This document shows positions 9,006 to 16,869 of a stretch of DNA of 64,000 bases, in pieces (the first letter of the stretch is position 1; every line of letters begins with the position of its first letter). Source of the stretch: Actinomycetota bacterium (lineage in GTDB: Bacteria > Actinomycetota > Acidimicrobiia > IMCC26256 > PALSA-610); NCBI GenBank assembly GCA_003134555.1, contig PLBO01000082.1, positions 61,566-125,565 on the forward strand, given 5' to 3'. Made by a program: the position numbers and the translations under genes. The notes below the pieces were generated by a model that did not search any database, was not told the origin of the DNA, and worked only from the letters and a program-made list of their open reading frames with translations.

Positions 9006-10142
9006 TCAGAGGTTGGCGCGGCGCGCCTGGTCGCGCTCGATCGCTTCGAACAAGGCCTTGAAGTTGCCTTCGCCGAAGCCGGTCGCGCCGCGCCGTTCGA
9101 TGATCTCGAAGAAGACGGCCGGACGGTCGGTGATCGTCTCCGTGAAGATTTGCAGCAGGTAGCCGTCGTCGTCGCGGTCGGCGAGAATGTTGGCGCGCTC
9201 CAGCGCGTCCCACGGCAGTGCGAACGCCGCCAGACGTTCCTTGGCTTCGTCGTAGTAGGTGTCGGGCACCTGCATGAAGCGCACACCGCGATCGCGCAGC
9301 GCTTGGACACTGGCGACGATGTCGTCGGTACGCAAGGCGATGTGTTGCACGCCGGGACCGTCGTAGTGATCGATGTACTCCTGGATCTGGCTCTTACGCA
9401 GCCCGTCGGCAGGTTCGTTGATCGGCATGATGATCTTCGCACCGTCCCACACAACGGTGGAGATCAGCGCGGAGTACTCGGTACGGATCTGACTTTCGTC
9501 GAAGTGCAACAGCTCGGAGAAGCCGAGCACATCGCTGTAGAAGTGCACCCAGTCGTCGAGTCGGCCCTGCTCGACATTGCCGACCACGTGATCGATGGCG
9601 CGCAGGCCGACTTCAGGCCCAACCGAAGTGTTCGGGAGGTTCTCGGCGGTGTAGCCGGGTTCGAGCTCCGAACCGCGATAGCGCGCACGGTTGACGAACG
9701 TGTGCACGGTGTCGCCGTAGGCCGCGAGCTGCGCGAGCTCGAGCTCACCCTTGTCGTCGGTCTCGATCCACGGGTCCCGCACGGAACGCGCGCCGCGGGC
9801 CACCGCGGCGGCATGGGCGGCGCGGGCGTCGTCGACGAGCCAGGCGAGGTCGTGCACGCCGTCACCGTGCTTGCGCACGTGGTCGGCGATCGGGGAATCG
9901 GCCGACAGCGCGCCGCTCACGACGAAGCGGATGTCGCCCTGTTCCAGTACGTAGCTCGCCTTGGTACGGACACCGGTTTCGGGCCCCGCGTATCCGGTGC
10001 AGCGAAATCCGAACGCCGACATGAGGAAGCCCGCAGTCGTGCGGGCGTTGCCGACCCAGAACTCAACGCAGTCCCACCCGTAGACGTGCGCGGCGGGCGG
10101 GCGGCGTTCCGCGGTCGAAGCCATGCCGTCCATCGAAGCCAT
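9006..10142 (-). CDS. hpd: 4-hydroxyphenylpyruvate dioxygenase
   Basis: Converts 4-hydroxyphenylpyruvate to homogentisate. It has two vicinal-oxygen-chelate domains. The N-terminal domain begins HVYGWDCVEFWVGNA. The C-terminal catalytic domain carries the iron ligands in LRAIDHVVGNV, GVQHIALRTDDI and FFEIIERRGATGFGEGNFKALFEAIE, the last being the classic closing helix of the enzyme. ATG 10142 gives 378 residues, the usual size in actinobacteria; ATG 10133 and 10124 are also possible and no ribosome site decides. It is the first gene of the operon, divergent from livK across about 120 bases that must contain both promoters. No tyrosine aminotransferase gene lies in the window. Confidence 0.95.
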   Translation of the reverse strand: MASMDGMASTAERRPPAAHVYGWDCVEFWVGNARTTAGFLMSAFGFRCTGYAGPETGVRTKASYVLEQGDIRFVVSGALSADSPIADHVRKHGDGVHDLAWLVDDARAAHAAAVARGARSVRDPWIETDDKGELELAQLAAYGDTVHTFVNRARYRGSELEPGYTAENLPNTSVGPEVGLRAIDHVVGNVEQGRLDDWVHFYSDVLGFSELLHFDESQIRTEYSALISTVVWDGAKIIMPINEPADGLRKSQIQEYIDHYDGPGVQHIALRTDDIVASVQALRDRGVRFMQVPDTYYDEAKERLAAFALPWDALERANILADRDDDGYLLQIFTETITDRPAVFFEIIERRGATGFGEGNFKALFEAIERDQARRANL

Positions 10143-10265
10143 ATACCCACTGTTGGTCAAGACCAAGCGACTTCCAGGGTCGGATGGAAGGTTTGGGGGA
10201 TGGCATGCGGCGGGGCCCCTCCGGCGCTATGTTCCGCGTCGCCAATCGGGACCGAGGGAGGCCAC

Positions 10266-11570
10266 ATGGCACAACGCAAGAGTTTGGGTGCGATCGCGAT
10301 CGTCGCGGTTCTCGCGCTCGCTGCGGCCGCATGCGGCAGCAGCAGCAAGAAGACGCAAACGGGATCGACGGGCACGACCACCGCTTCGCCGGGCGCGCGT
10401 GGCAACGTCAACGGCCAGCTCGTGCTGGGCGCGCTCCTACCGCAGTCCGGCGATCTCTCCGTGATCTACAAATCGCTCAACACGCCGGTGACGATGGCCG
10501 TGGCGGAGATCAACGCGGCCGGCGGCGTCAACGGTAAGCCAGTTGTGGTGAAGAGTGCCGACGACGGCACGAGTCCCACGGTGGCGTCGACCGCGCTCGA
10601 CACCTTGCTCACCGCCGACAAGGTCGACGCGATCGTAGGCCCGGCCTCGTCGGGAACCGCGCTCGGCATCATCGACAAGATCAAGACGAACGGTGTCGTC
10701 GACTGCTCGGGTTCGACCACGTCTGGTGCGCTTTCGGTCGCCGGTGGCGCCGCGGGTGGGTATTTCTTCCGCACCGCGCCTTCCGACAATCTGCAGGGTC
10801 CGGCCCTCGCTCAGCTGGTGTTGAGCGACAACAAGCACAAGGTCGCGATCCTCACGCGCAATGACTCTTACGGCACAGGTTTCGGTTCCTCGCTGTCGAA
10901 GGCACTTACCGACGGCGGCGCCGACGTGGTGGCCAACGTCGCATACGACCCGAAGTCGTCCGACTACAGGGCCGACGTTTCGAAGGTGGCCGGCAAGGGG
11001 GCCGACGCGATCGTTGTCATCGGCTTCAACGACGACGGTGGCAAGGTGCTCAAGGAGTTGATCGCCCAGAACCTCGGACCGAAGAAGGTCCAGATCTACA
11101 CCGCCGACGGCATGCAGAGCTCCAAGCTGTTCAAAGCGGTCGATCCGAGCAACCCCTCAGTCGTGCAGGGGATCAAGGGCACGGCTCCCGCCGCGGCACC
11201 GTCGGGCGTGACCAACCCCTTCATCGCCAAGTTCGCGGCGACGAAGATCGACACGATCTTCTCGTCGTACTACTACGACTGCACCAACCTCATTGCCCTC
11301 GCCGCGCAGGCGGCCGGATCCGATGATCCCGCCAAGATCAGGGACAAGATGATCGAGGTGAGCTCCGGCGGCACGAAGTGTCAGAACTTCAAGACCTGCT
11401 CCGACCTCCTGAAGGCCGGCACCGACATCGACTACGACGGCGCATCGGGCCCGGTCGACCTCACCGACAAACACGAGCCCGGCAATGGCGTGTACGACGT
11501 CTGGCAGTACGACGCCAAGGGTGGCTACGCCAACGTTCCGGGTGTTGCGCAGATCAAGATCAACGGCTGA
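10266..11570 (+). CDS. livK: ABC transporter substrate-binding lipoprotein (LivK-like)
   Basis: The extracellular binding protein of a branched-chain-type amino acid ABC transporter. ATG 10266 follows a good GGGAGG site. The track ORF of 955 residues is an artefact of an open frame running antisense through hpd and fahA. The 434-residue precursor has a lipoprotein signal peptide ending in the lipobox ALAAAAC, a low-complexity Ser/Thr linker, and a type I periplasmic-binding fold (QLVLGALLPQSGDLSVIYKSLNTPVTMAVAEINAAGGV). It converges on livF, and the rest of the transporter (livHMGF) lies just beyond. Divergence from the tyrosine operon makes aromatic amino acids a plausible ligand; that is inference. 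Confidence 0.93.
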   Translation: MAQRKSLGAIAIVAVLALAAAACGSSSKKTQTGSTGTTTASPGARGNVNGQLVLGALLPQSGDLSVIYKSLNTPVTMAVAEINAAGGVNGKPVVVKSADDGTSPTVASTALDTLLTADKVDAIVGPASSGTALGIIDKIKTNGVVDCSGSTTSGALSVAGGAAGGYFFRTAPSDNLQGPALAQLVLSDNKHKVAILTRNDSYGTGFGSSLSKALTDGGADVVANVAYDPKSSDYRADVSKVAGKGADAIVVIGFNDDGGKVLKELIAQNLGPKKVQIYTADGMQSSKLFKAVDPSNPSVVQGIKGTAPAAAPSGVTNPFIAKFAATKIDTIFSSYYYDCTNLIALAAQAAGSDDPAKIRDKMIEVSSGGTKCQNFKTCSDLLKAGTDIDYDGASGPVDLTDKHEPGNGVYDVWQYDAKGGYANVPGVAQIKING

Positions 11571-11577
11571 CCGGCAC

Positions 11578-12348
11578 TTACGCGTCTTCGGGGCCCGGGG
11601 TATCACCCCGGGCCCCGGCGCGGGCGAGCGTTCCGAGATAGAGCTGCACGACTTTGTCGTCGTCGAGCAGCTCGGCGCCGGTTCCGGTGTAGGCGTTGCG
11701 GCCTTGATCGAGTACGTAGCCGCGGTGAGCGACTTCGAGACAACGGCGAGCATTCTGCTCGACCATCAAGACCGAAACGCCGCTCTTGTTCACGCCGGCG
11801 ATGCGGTCGAAGACGTCGTCCTGCATCATCGGCGACAGGCCGGCGGACGGCTCGTCGAGCAGGAGGACCGACGGATGCATCATGAGCGCGCGGGCCATCG
11901 CCAACATCTGGCGTTCGCCGCCCGACAACGAGCCGGCGCGCTGGGGCAAGCGCTCCCCGAGCCGGGGTAGCAGACCGAGGATCTCGTCTCGCCGTTCGTG
12001 GAAGTCGTGGGGGCGGAGAAAACAACCCATTCGCAGGTTGTCGTCGACCGTCAGGGCGGGGAACACGTTGTGTAGCTGCGGCACGTAGCCGACGCCGCGT
12101 TTCACGAGCTCGTGCGGCGGACGCACCGTGATGTCGTCGGTCCGCAGGTGCACCGAGCCGCGCCGGAGGGGCACGAGCCCGAAAATTGCCTTCACCAGCG
12201 TCGACTTCCCCGCTCCGTTGGGTCCGATGATCCCGACGATCTCGCCTTCGAGCACCTCGAGGCTGCACCCGTTCAAGATGTCGACACCCGGGAGGTAGCC
12301 GGCGACGACATCGCGTGCGTCGAGCAGGACCGCGTTCCCCGCGCTCAT
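11578..12348 (-). CDS. livF: Branched-chain-type amino acid ABC transporter ATPase LivF
   Basis: One of the two cytoplasmic ATPases of the transporter. It shows Walker A GPNGAGKST, a Q-loop region, the ABC signature LSGGERQ, Walker B VLLLDEPSAGLSP and the switch His after VLMVEQNA. The start is ATG 12348, which overlaps the livG stop by four bases (ATGA); the 35 extra track residues upstream lie in livG. At 256 residues it is slightly longer than usual because of a C-terminal tail (RAGARGDTPGPEDA). That tail is encoded by the DNA that also forms the terminator hairpin. Confidence 0.94.
   Translation of the reverse strand: MSAGNAVLLDARDVVAGYLPGVDILNGCSLEVLEGEIVGIIGPNGAGKSTLVKAIFGLVPLRRGSVHLRTDDITVRPPHELVKRGVGYVPQLHNVFPALTVDDNLRMGCFLRPHDFHERRDEILGLLPRLGERLPQRAGSLSGGERQMLAMARALMMHPSVLLLDEPSAGLSPMMQDDVFDRIAGVNKSGVSVLMVEQNARRCLEVAHRGYVLDQGRNAYTGTGAELLDDDKVVQLYLGTLARAGARGDTPGPEDA
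11590..11616. terminator. Perfect 12-bp hairpin between convergent livK and livF
   Basis: GGGGCCCGGGGT, loop ATC, ACCCCGGGCCCC. The two arms are exact reverse complements with a 3-base loop, giving a very stable stem. It lies 20 bases after the livK stop and inside the last codons of livF, so it can work on both strands. There is no T-run on either side, as is common for actinobacterial terminators. Function is inferred from position and symmetry. Confidence 0.7.
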
Positions 12349-13142
12349 GTTGCTCTCGCGTGGCGTTGCCCGAGGTACGCGTCGATCACGGCCTGGTTGC
12401 TGACGACTTCGGCCGGTGTGCCGTCGGCGATGACCCGACCCTCGGCCATGCATACGACTCGATCGGAGATCGACATGACCACGTCCATGTCGTGCTCGAC
12501 GAACACGACGGTCCGACCTTCGTCGCGCAATCGCTGCACGTGATGCAGCAGCGATTGCACCAGTGCCGGGTTCACGCCTGCCATGGGTTCGTCGAGCATC
12601 ACAAGCTTCGGTTCGACCATCAGCGCGCGCGCCATCTCGAGCAGCTTGCGCTGGCCGCCCGACAACGTCGCGGCGAGATCGTTCTGTCTCGCCGACAATC
12701 CGAAGTCGTCGAGCAGGGCGAGCGCGCGCTCACGTGCTTCGCGCTCCTCCGCGCGCCAGCGGAAGCGGAACGGCGCAAGCACGAGGCGTTCGCCCGATTG
12801 ACCGGATGCGCCGAGGAGCATGTTGTCGAGAACCGTCAAGCCCGCTAACGCCTTGGTGAGCTGGAACGTTCGGACCATGCCCTGGCGCGCGACGCGATAC
12901 GCGGGCCAGCCGGAGATATCGACTCCGTCGAACTTCCAATGTCCTGCGTCTGCATGATCGAAACCCGTCAGCACGTTGAACAGTGTCGTCTTGCCCGCTC
13001 CGTTGGGTCCGATGAGCGCGGTGATCTTGTGACGCGGCACTTCGAGGTGATCGACGGAAACCGCGACCAAGCCTCCGAAGCGTCGCTCGACCGACTTCAC
13101 GACGAGGATCGGTTCCGAAGCGGCATCAGACCTATTGCTCAC
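12345..13142 (-). CDS. livG: Branched-chain-type amino acid ABC transporter ATPase LivG
   Basis: The second ATPase subunit, 265 residues. Motifs are Walker A GPNGAGKTT, signature LSGGQRKLLE, Walker B LVMLDEPMAGVNP and the H-loop VFVEHDMDVV. The C-terminal segment VIADGTPAEVVSNQAVIDAYLG is the typical LivG ending. The GTG start overlaps the end of livM by 11 bases and its stop overlaps the livF start, so the four transporter genes are translated as a coupled set. LivG pairs with LivM/LivH through the coupling helices of the permeases. Confidence 0.95.
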   Translation of the reverse strand: MSNRSDAASEPILVVKSVERRFGGLVAVSVDHLEVPRHKITALIGPNGAGKTTLFNVLTGFDHADAGHWKFDGVDISGWPAYRVARQGMVRTFQLTKALAGLTVLDNMLLGASGQSGERLVLAPFRFRWRAEEREARERALALLDDFGLSARQNDLAATLSGGQRKLLEMARALMVEPKLVMLDEPMAGVNPALVQSLLHHVQRLRDEGRTVVFVEHDMDVVMSISDRVVCMAEGRVIADGTPAEVVSNQAVIDAYLGQRHARAT

Positions 13143-14127
13143 CGAGCATCACTTCCTGGCGAGACCCGAGGAATCCTTGAGGCCGGAATATGACGAGCAG
13201 CATGATGACGAGCCCCACGAGCACGAAGCGGAACGTACCGACCTGCGTCGGATCGATCAGGTGGCCGACCCCGAGGAAGTTGTGGTCGACCGCGTGCCCG
13301 AGGAAGCTGTCGGCGCCCTCGACAAGGAACCAGAATGCGATCGCGCCCAGAATCGGACCGAAGATGCGCGCGGTACCGCCGAGGATCAGCGCCGCGAACG
13401 CATAGAAGGTGATGGCCGACTCGAAGAGGTCGGGCTGGATGAATTGCTGATCGAACACGAGCATGATCCCCGCGATGCCGCCGATCGCACCGCCGATCAA
13501 CAGCGCTTGCATCTTGTACGAGTACACGTTCTTGCCCAGCGAGCGCACCGCGTCCTCGTCCTCGCGAATTGCACGCACGACCCGTCCCCACGGGCTGTGG
13601 ACGAGCATCGCAATCAACACCGACGCGAGTGCGACGAGCGCCCACGTCACGAGCGTCACCCACAACTGACGCTGGTCGTAGGTGATCGTGCCAAATCCGT
13701 AGCGACCCCTCGCGATCGGATTGTGATCGAAGAACCAGTTCGCGAATCCGCCGATGCCCTGCGGTCCCCCGGTCACCGACTGCACCTTCGTTGAATTGAC
13801 GACGATGCGCAGGATCTCGGCTGCCGCAATGGTGACGATCGCCAGATAGTCGCCGCGCAGGCGCAGCGTCGGTATGCCGAGGAGGAGCCCGAGCAGGATC
13901 GACGCGGCGACGCCGACGAGCACCGCCCACGGCAGCCACAACCCCCAACTGTTCACGGCAATCGCGGTGCCGTAGCCGCCGACGAGCAAAAATCCCGCCT
14001 GACCGAAGTTCCACAAGCCCGCGTATCCGAACTGCACGTTCAAGCCGACGGCCGCGAGCGCGTAGACCGCAGCGTTGATGCCGAGGCCGGCGCGGAGCCC
14101 GTCGCTGAGAATTCCCGTCCAGTCCAT
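13132..14127 (-). CDS. livM: Branched-chain-type amino acid ABC transporter permease LivM
   Basis: An integral membrane subunit of 331 residues with about eight to ten helices. Characteristic family stretches are GLNVQFGYAGLWNFGQAGFLLVGGYGTA near the N-terminus, GIPTLRLRGDYLAIVTIAAAEILR and SPWGRVVRAIREDEDAVRSLGKN (the ATPase-contacting loop). The ending VGLVIMLLVIFRPQGFLGSR is also typical. I start it at ATG 14127 (MDWTGILSDG), four bases after the livH stop. The track's 55 extra N-terminal residues are a low-complexity reading of livH DNA. It forms the channel with LivH. Confidence 0.95.
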   Translation of the reverse strand: MDWTGILSDGLRAGLGINAAVYALAAVGLNVQFGYAGLWNFGQAGFLLVGGYGTAIAVNSWGLWLPWAVLVGVAASILLGLLLGIPTLRLRGDYLAIVTIAAAEILRIVVNSTKVQSVTGGPQGIGGFANWFFDHNPIARGRYGFGTITYDQRQLWVTLVTWALVALASVLIAMLVHSPWGRVVRAIREDEDAVRSLGKNVYSYKMQALLIGGAIGGIAGIMLVFDQQFIQPDLFESAITFYAFAALILGGTARIFGPILGAIAFWFLVEGADSFLGHAVDHNFLGVGHLIDPTQVGTFRFVLVGLVIMLLVIFRPQGFLGSRQEVMLGEQ

Positions 14128-14131
14128 GCCG

Positions 14132-15433
14132 TCAGCCGATCCGTTCTCGGACGCCGAGAATGCCTTGCGGACGCACGAGCAGTACGAGGATGAGGATGAC
14201 GAGCGCGATCGCGAACTGGAGATCGGACGGTAACCAGTAGGTGCCGACCTGCGATGCGACGCCGACGACCAGACCACCGGCCATTGCGCCATACGGGTTG
14301 CCGAGACCGCCCAGGACGATGGCCGCGAACATCGTGAGCAGCAGACGGAACCCCATGTTCCATTGCACGCCTTGCGATCCCACCCCCAGCATCACGCCGC
14401 CGAGTGCGGCCAGCATCGCGCCGGAGATCCATACGACGAGCGTCACCCCCGCGACGTTGATGCCCGATGCCGACGAGAGATCGCGCTCGTCGGACACGGC
14501 GCGAATCGCGGTGCCGAGGCGCGTTTGCCGCAGCATCGCGCCCACGACGAGCAGCATCACGAGGCAGATAGCCATGATGACGTAGTCGCGCACCGGCGAT
14601 TGCAGCGGTCCGATCTTGACTGGACTCGGTGCGGCGTATTCACGGTACGAGCGCGGCGCGCCCTTGAAGATCACCTGATAGATGTACCGCAGGACGAGCG
14701 CGAGCCCGATCGACACGAGCATGCGTCCGCTCGCTCCCGACCGGCGGCGCACCAGCGGCCGCCACAGACCGAGCTCGAGGCCGGCGCCGAGCACGCCGGC
14801 CGCGATCATTGCGATGATCGTGGCCAGCACGAGCGGAAGCCTGGGTCCGGAGCTCATCGTGTTCATCAACCACGCGATCAACGCGCCGAACGTCACGAGC
14901 TCGCCGTGCGCGAAATTCACGAGCCCCGTGGTGCCGTAGATCAGCGAGAGCCCGACCGAACACAACCCGACGATCAACCCGAACCGGATTCCGCTGACGA
15001 ACAGGTTGAGCAATTGATCGAGGCGCGACTGGCCGCCTGACGTTTTCGATTGCGCGGACGTCAGCGTGAATCCGGCGCTTTGCGCGAATGATCCGAACAC
15101 GCGATATTCCGCAAGCTCGGGGCGTTCGGCGCGCACACCAGAAGGCAACGTCGATACGTCCAGGGCGAGCTTGTACGTGCCCGGGCCGGGCACCCTGATC
15201 CGCCACGCACCGCGCTGGTCGGAGACCGCACGACCGACCTCGGTTGAGCCCTGGGACGCGGTGACGCGCACGCCGGGAACCGGATGACCGTCGACGGCGA
15301 GCGTGCCGCCGACGGAAGCGGATGGCGTGGTTGGCGTCGTAGTGGTGGTGGCGGCATGCGCCCGGCCCCCGCCGAGAAGCGCGCCGATGCCGGCGAGTCC
15401 GAACACGACGATCATCCGGCGTGCCTTCGGCAA
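14132..15433 (-). CDS. livH: LivH permease with N-terminal signal peptide and Ig-like (carboxypeptidase-regulatory type) domain
   Basis: The second permease of the transporter, with an unusual front end. TTG 15433 is preceded by GGGAGG at 5 bases; ATG 15415 is the alternative. Residues 1-27 (LPKARRMIVVFGLAGIGALLGGGRAHA) form a signal peptide with an AxA cleavage site. Residues about 28-38 are a Thr/Pro linker. Residues about 40-127 form a small beta-sandwich-like domain (GGTLAVDGHPVPGVRVTASQ, GRAVSDQRGAWRIRVPGPGTYKLAL) of the carboxypeptidase-regulatory or CNA-B type. The normal LivH core follows from about 145 (FGLIVGLCSVGLSLIYGTTGLVNFAHGELVTFGA to LVRPQGILG). Standard LivH is about 300 residues, so roughly 130 are added, presumably on the outside of the cell. 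Confidence 0.9.
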   Translation of the reverse strand: MPKARRMIVVFGLAGIGALLGGGRAHAATTTTTPTTPSASVGGTLAVDGHPVPGVRVTASQGSTEVGRAVSDQRGAWRIRVPGPGTYKLALDVSTLPSGVRAERPELAEYRVFGSFAQSAGFTLTSAQSKTSGGQSRLDQLLNLFVSGIRFGLIVGLCSVGLSLIYGTTGLVNFAHGELVTFGALIAWLMNTMSSGPRLPLVLATIIAMIAAGVLGAGLELGLWRPLVRRRSGASGRMLVSIGLALVLRYIYQVIFKGAPRSYREYAAPSPVKIGPLQSPVRDYVIMAICLVMLLVVGAMLRQTRLGTAIRAVSDERDLSSASGINVAGVTLVVWISGAMLAALGGVMLGVGSQGVQWNMGFRLLLTMFAAIVLGGLGNPYGAMAGGLVVGVASQVGTYWLPSDLQFAIALVILILVLLVRPQGILGVRERIG

Positions 15434-15618
15434 CGCGACCTCCCGGTGCGTGGCGACGGCGGGAGCATAGGAGCACCGGAGGCCGCGGGGGGAGACGCCG
15501 CTCGTCGTGAGCCTGTTCTTCGTCGGGTTCGCGCGGCGTGCCGGCCGGCGAACGCACGCAAGCCGACGGCTAACGTTCCGGCAGCTCAACTCAGAAGTCG
15601 TCTTCGGCGGAGGACTCG

Positions 15619-16857
15619 GTGACCGACACGACGCAAGTCGACGTTGATGCGTTGCTCGCCGAGATCTTCCTGACCACCGAGGGCAAGTCCGATCCCTACC
15701 CCCGCTACGCGGCGATCCGCGAGCACTCGTCGGCTTTCCGCAGCGCCATGGGCTTCGTGGTCGTCGGCCGCTTCGAAGACTGCCAGTGGGTGCTGCGCGA
15801 CGCCCGCTTCGGCAAGGGCGAGATGAGCGCGATGTGGGAGACCTACGACCTGACCGAGGAGCAGTGGCGCGCGCGCTTTCCGGACATGGAGCGGCGGATG
15901 AGCTCGATGCTCGGCCTCGATCCGCCCGACCACACGCGTCTGCGCCGGCTCGTGGCGAAGGCGTTCACGCCCAAGACGGTCGAGAACCTCCGTCCCGACA
16001 TCGTGCGCCTCACCGACGAGCTGCTCGACCAGCTCGGTGATTCTGTTGACGTCGTGGCCGAGCTCGCGTTGCCGTTGCCGATGGCTGTCATCGGCGAGAT
16101 GTTGGGCATTCCCGCATCGGAGCGCATCGTGCTGCAGCCGTTCGTGCGTGACGCGGTCAAGACCCTCGAGCTCGATCCGCCGCTCGATCAGCTCGACGCG
16201 GCCGCGCACGCGCGCAAGGTCATCGCCGAACACATCGAGGCGCTGATCGCGGCGCGCCGCGCCGAGCCGACCGACGACCTGCTCTCCGAGCTCGTCCATG
16301 TGGAGGAGCAGGGTGACCAACTCACCCACGACGAACTGATCAGCACCGTCATCCTCCTTTTCGGCGCCGGCTTCGAGACGACCACGAACCTCATCGGCAA
16401 CGGGCTGCTCGCGTTGCTCGAGCACCCGGCCGAGCTGCAGCGTCTGCGTGACGACCGCTCGCTCATGAAGACTGCTGTCGAGGAGTTGTTGCGTTGGGAC
16501 GCGCCGATTCAGGTCGACGGGCGCAAGGTGTTCGAGGATGTCGAGGTGCACGGGATGACGGTCGCGGCGGGGCAGGAATTCGTCACGCTGCTGGGAGCCG
16601 CCAACCGCGACCCGCGTGTGTACGACGACCCCGAGCGATTCGACGTCGGTCGAGTCGCGCCGGCACCGATGAGCTTCGGGGCCGGCATTCACTACTGCCT
16701 CGGTGCCGCGCTCGCGCGCGCGGAGGCGCACGTCGTGTTCGACCGCCTGCTCGAGCGGTTCCCGGCGATCGAGCCCGACTGGGGCGATACGCGGCCTGCA
16801 TATCGCGACTCGATCGTGCTCCACGGCCTGGAGGCTCTTCCGGTTCGGCTCGCCTAG
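15619..16857 (+). CDS. Cytochrome P450 monooxygenase
   Basis: A 412-residue soluble bacterial P450 with all standard landmarks. The I-helix is LLFGAGFETTTN (oxygen-activation motif at 249-255), ExxR is EELLRW (289-292) and the heme loop is MSFGAGIHYCLGAALAR with Cys360 as ligand. LGLDPPDHTRLRRLVAKAFTPK is the conserved C-helix region of class I bacterial P450s. The start is GTG 15619. It diverges from livH and converges on the flavin monooxygenase, with 12 bases between the stops. No redox partner gene is next to it. Substrate unknown; its position at the edge of the lipid cluster makes an oxidised lipid possible. Confidence 0.95.
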   Translation: MTDTTQVDVDALLAEIFLTTEGKSDPYPRYAAIREHSSAFRSAMGFVVVGRFEDCQWVLRDARFGKGEMSAMWETYDLTEEQWRARFPDMERRMSSMLGLDPPDHTRLRRLVAKAFTPKTVENLRPDIVRLTDELLDQLGDSVDVVAELALPLPMAVIGEMLGIPASERIVLQPFVRDAVKTLELDPPLDQLDAAAHARKVIAEHIEALIAARRAEPTDDLLSELVHVEEQGDQLTHDELISTVILLFGAGFETTTNLIGNGLLALLEHPAELQRLRDDRSLMKTAVEELLRWDAPIQVDGRKVFEDVEVHGMTVAAGQEFVTLLGAANRDPRVYDDPERFDVGRVAPAPMSFGAGIHYCLGAALARAEAHVVFDRLLERFPAIEPDWGDTRPAYRDSIVLHGLEALPVRLA

Positions 16858-16869
16858 GTCGTTGCGGAG

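Noticed and set aside
8703-10265. 955-residue plus-strand ORF upstream of livK
   Set aside because: It runs antisense through fahA and hpd. The lipoprotein begins at ATG 10266 with a GGGAGG site and a signal peptide.
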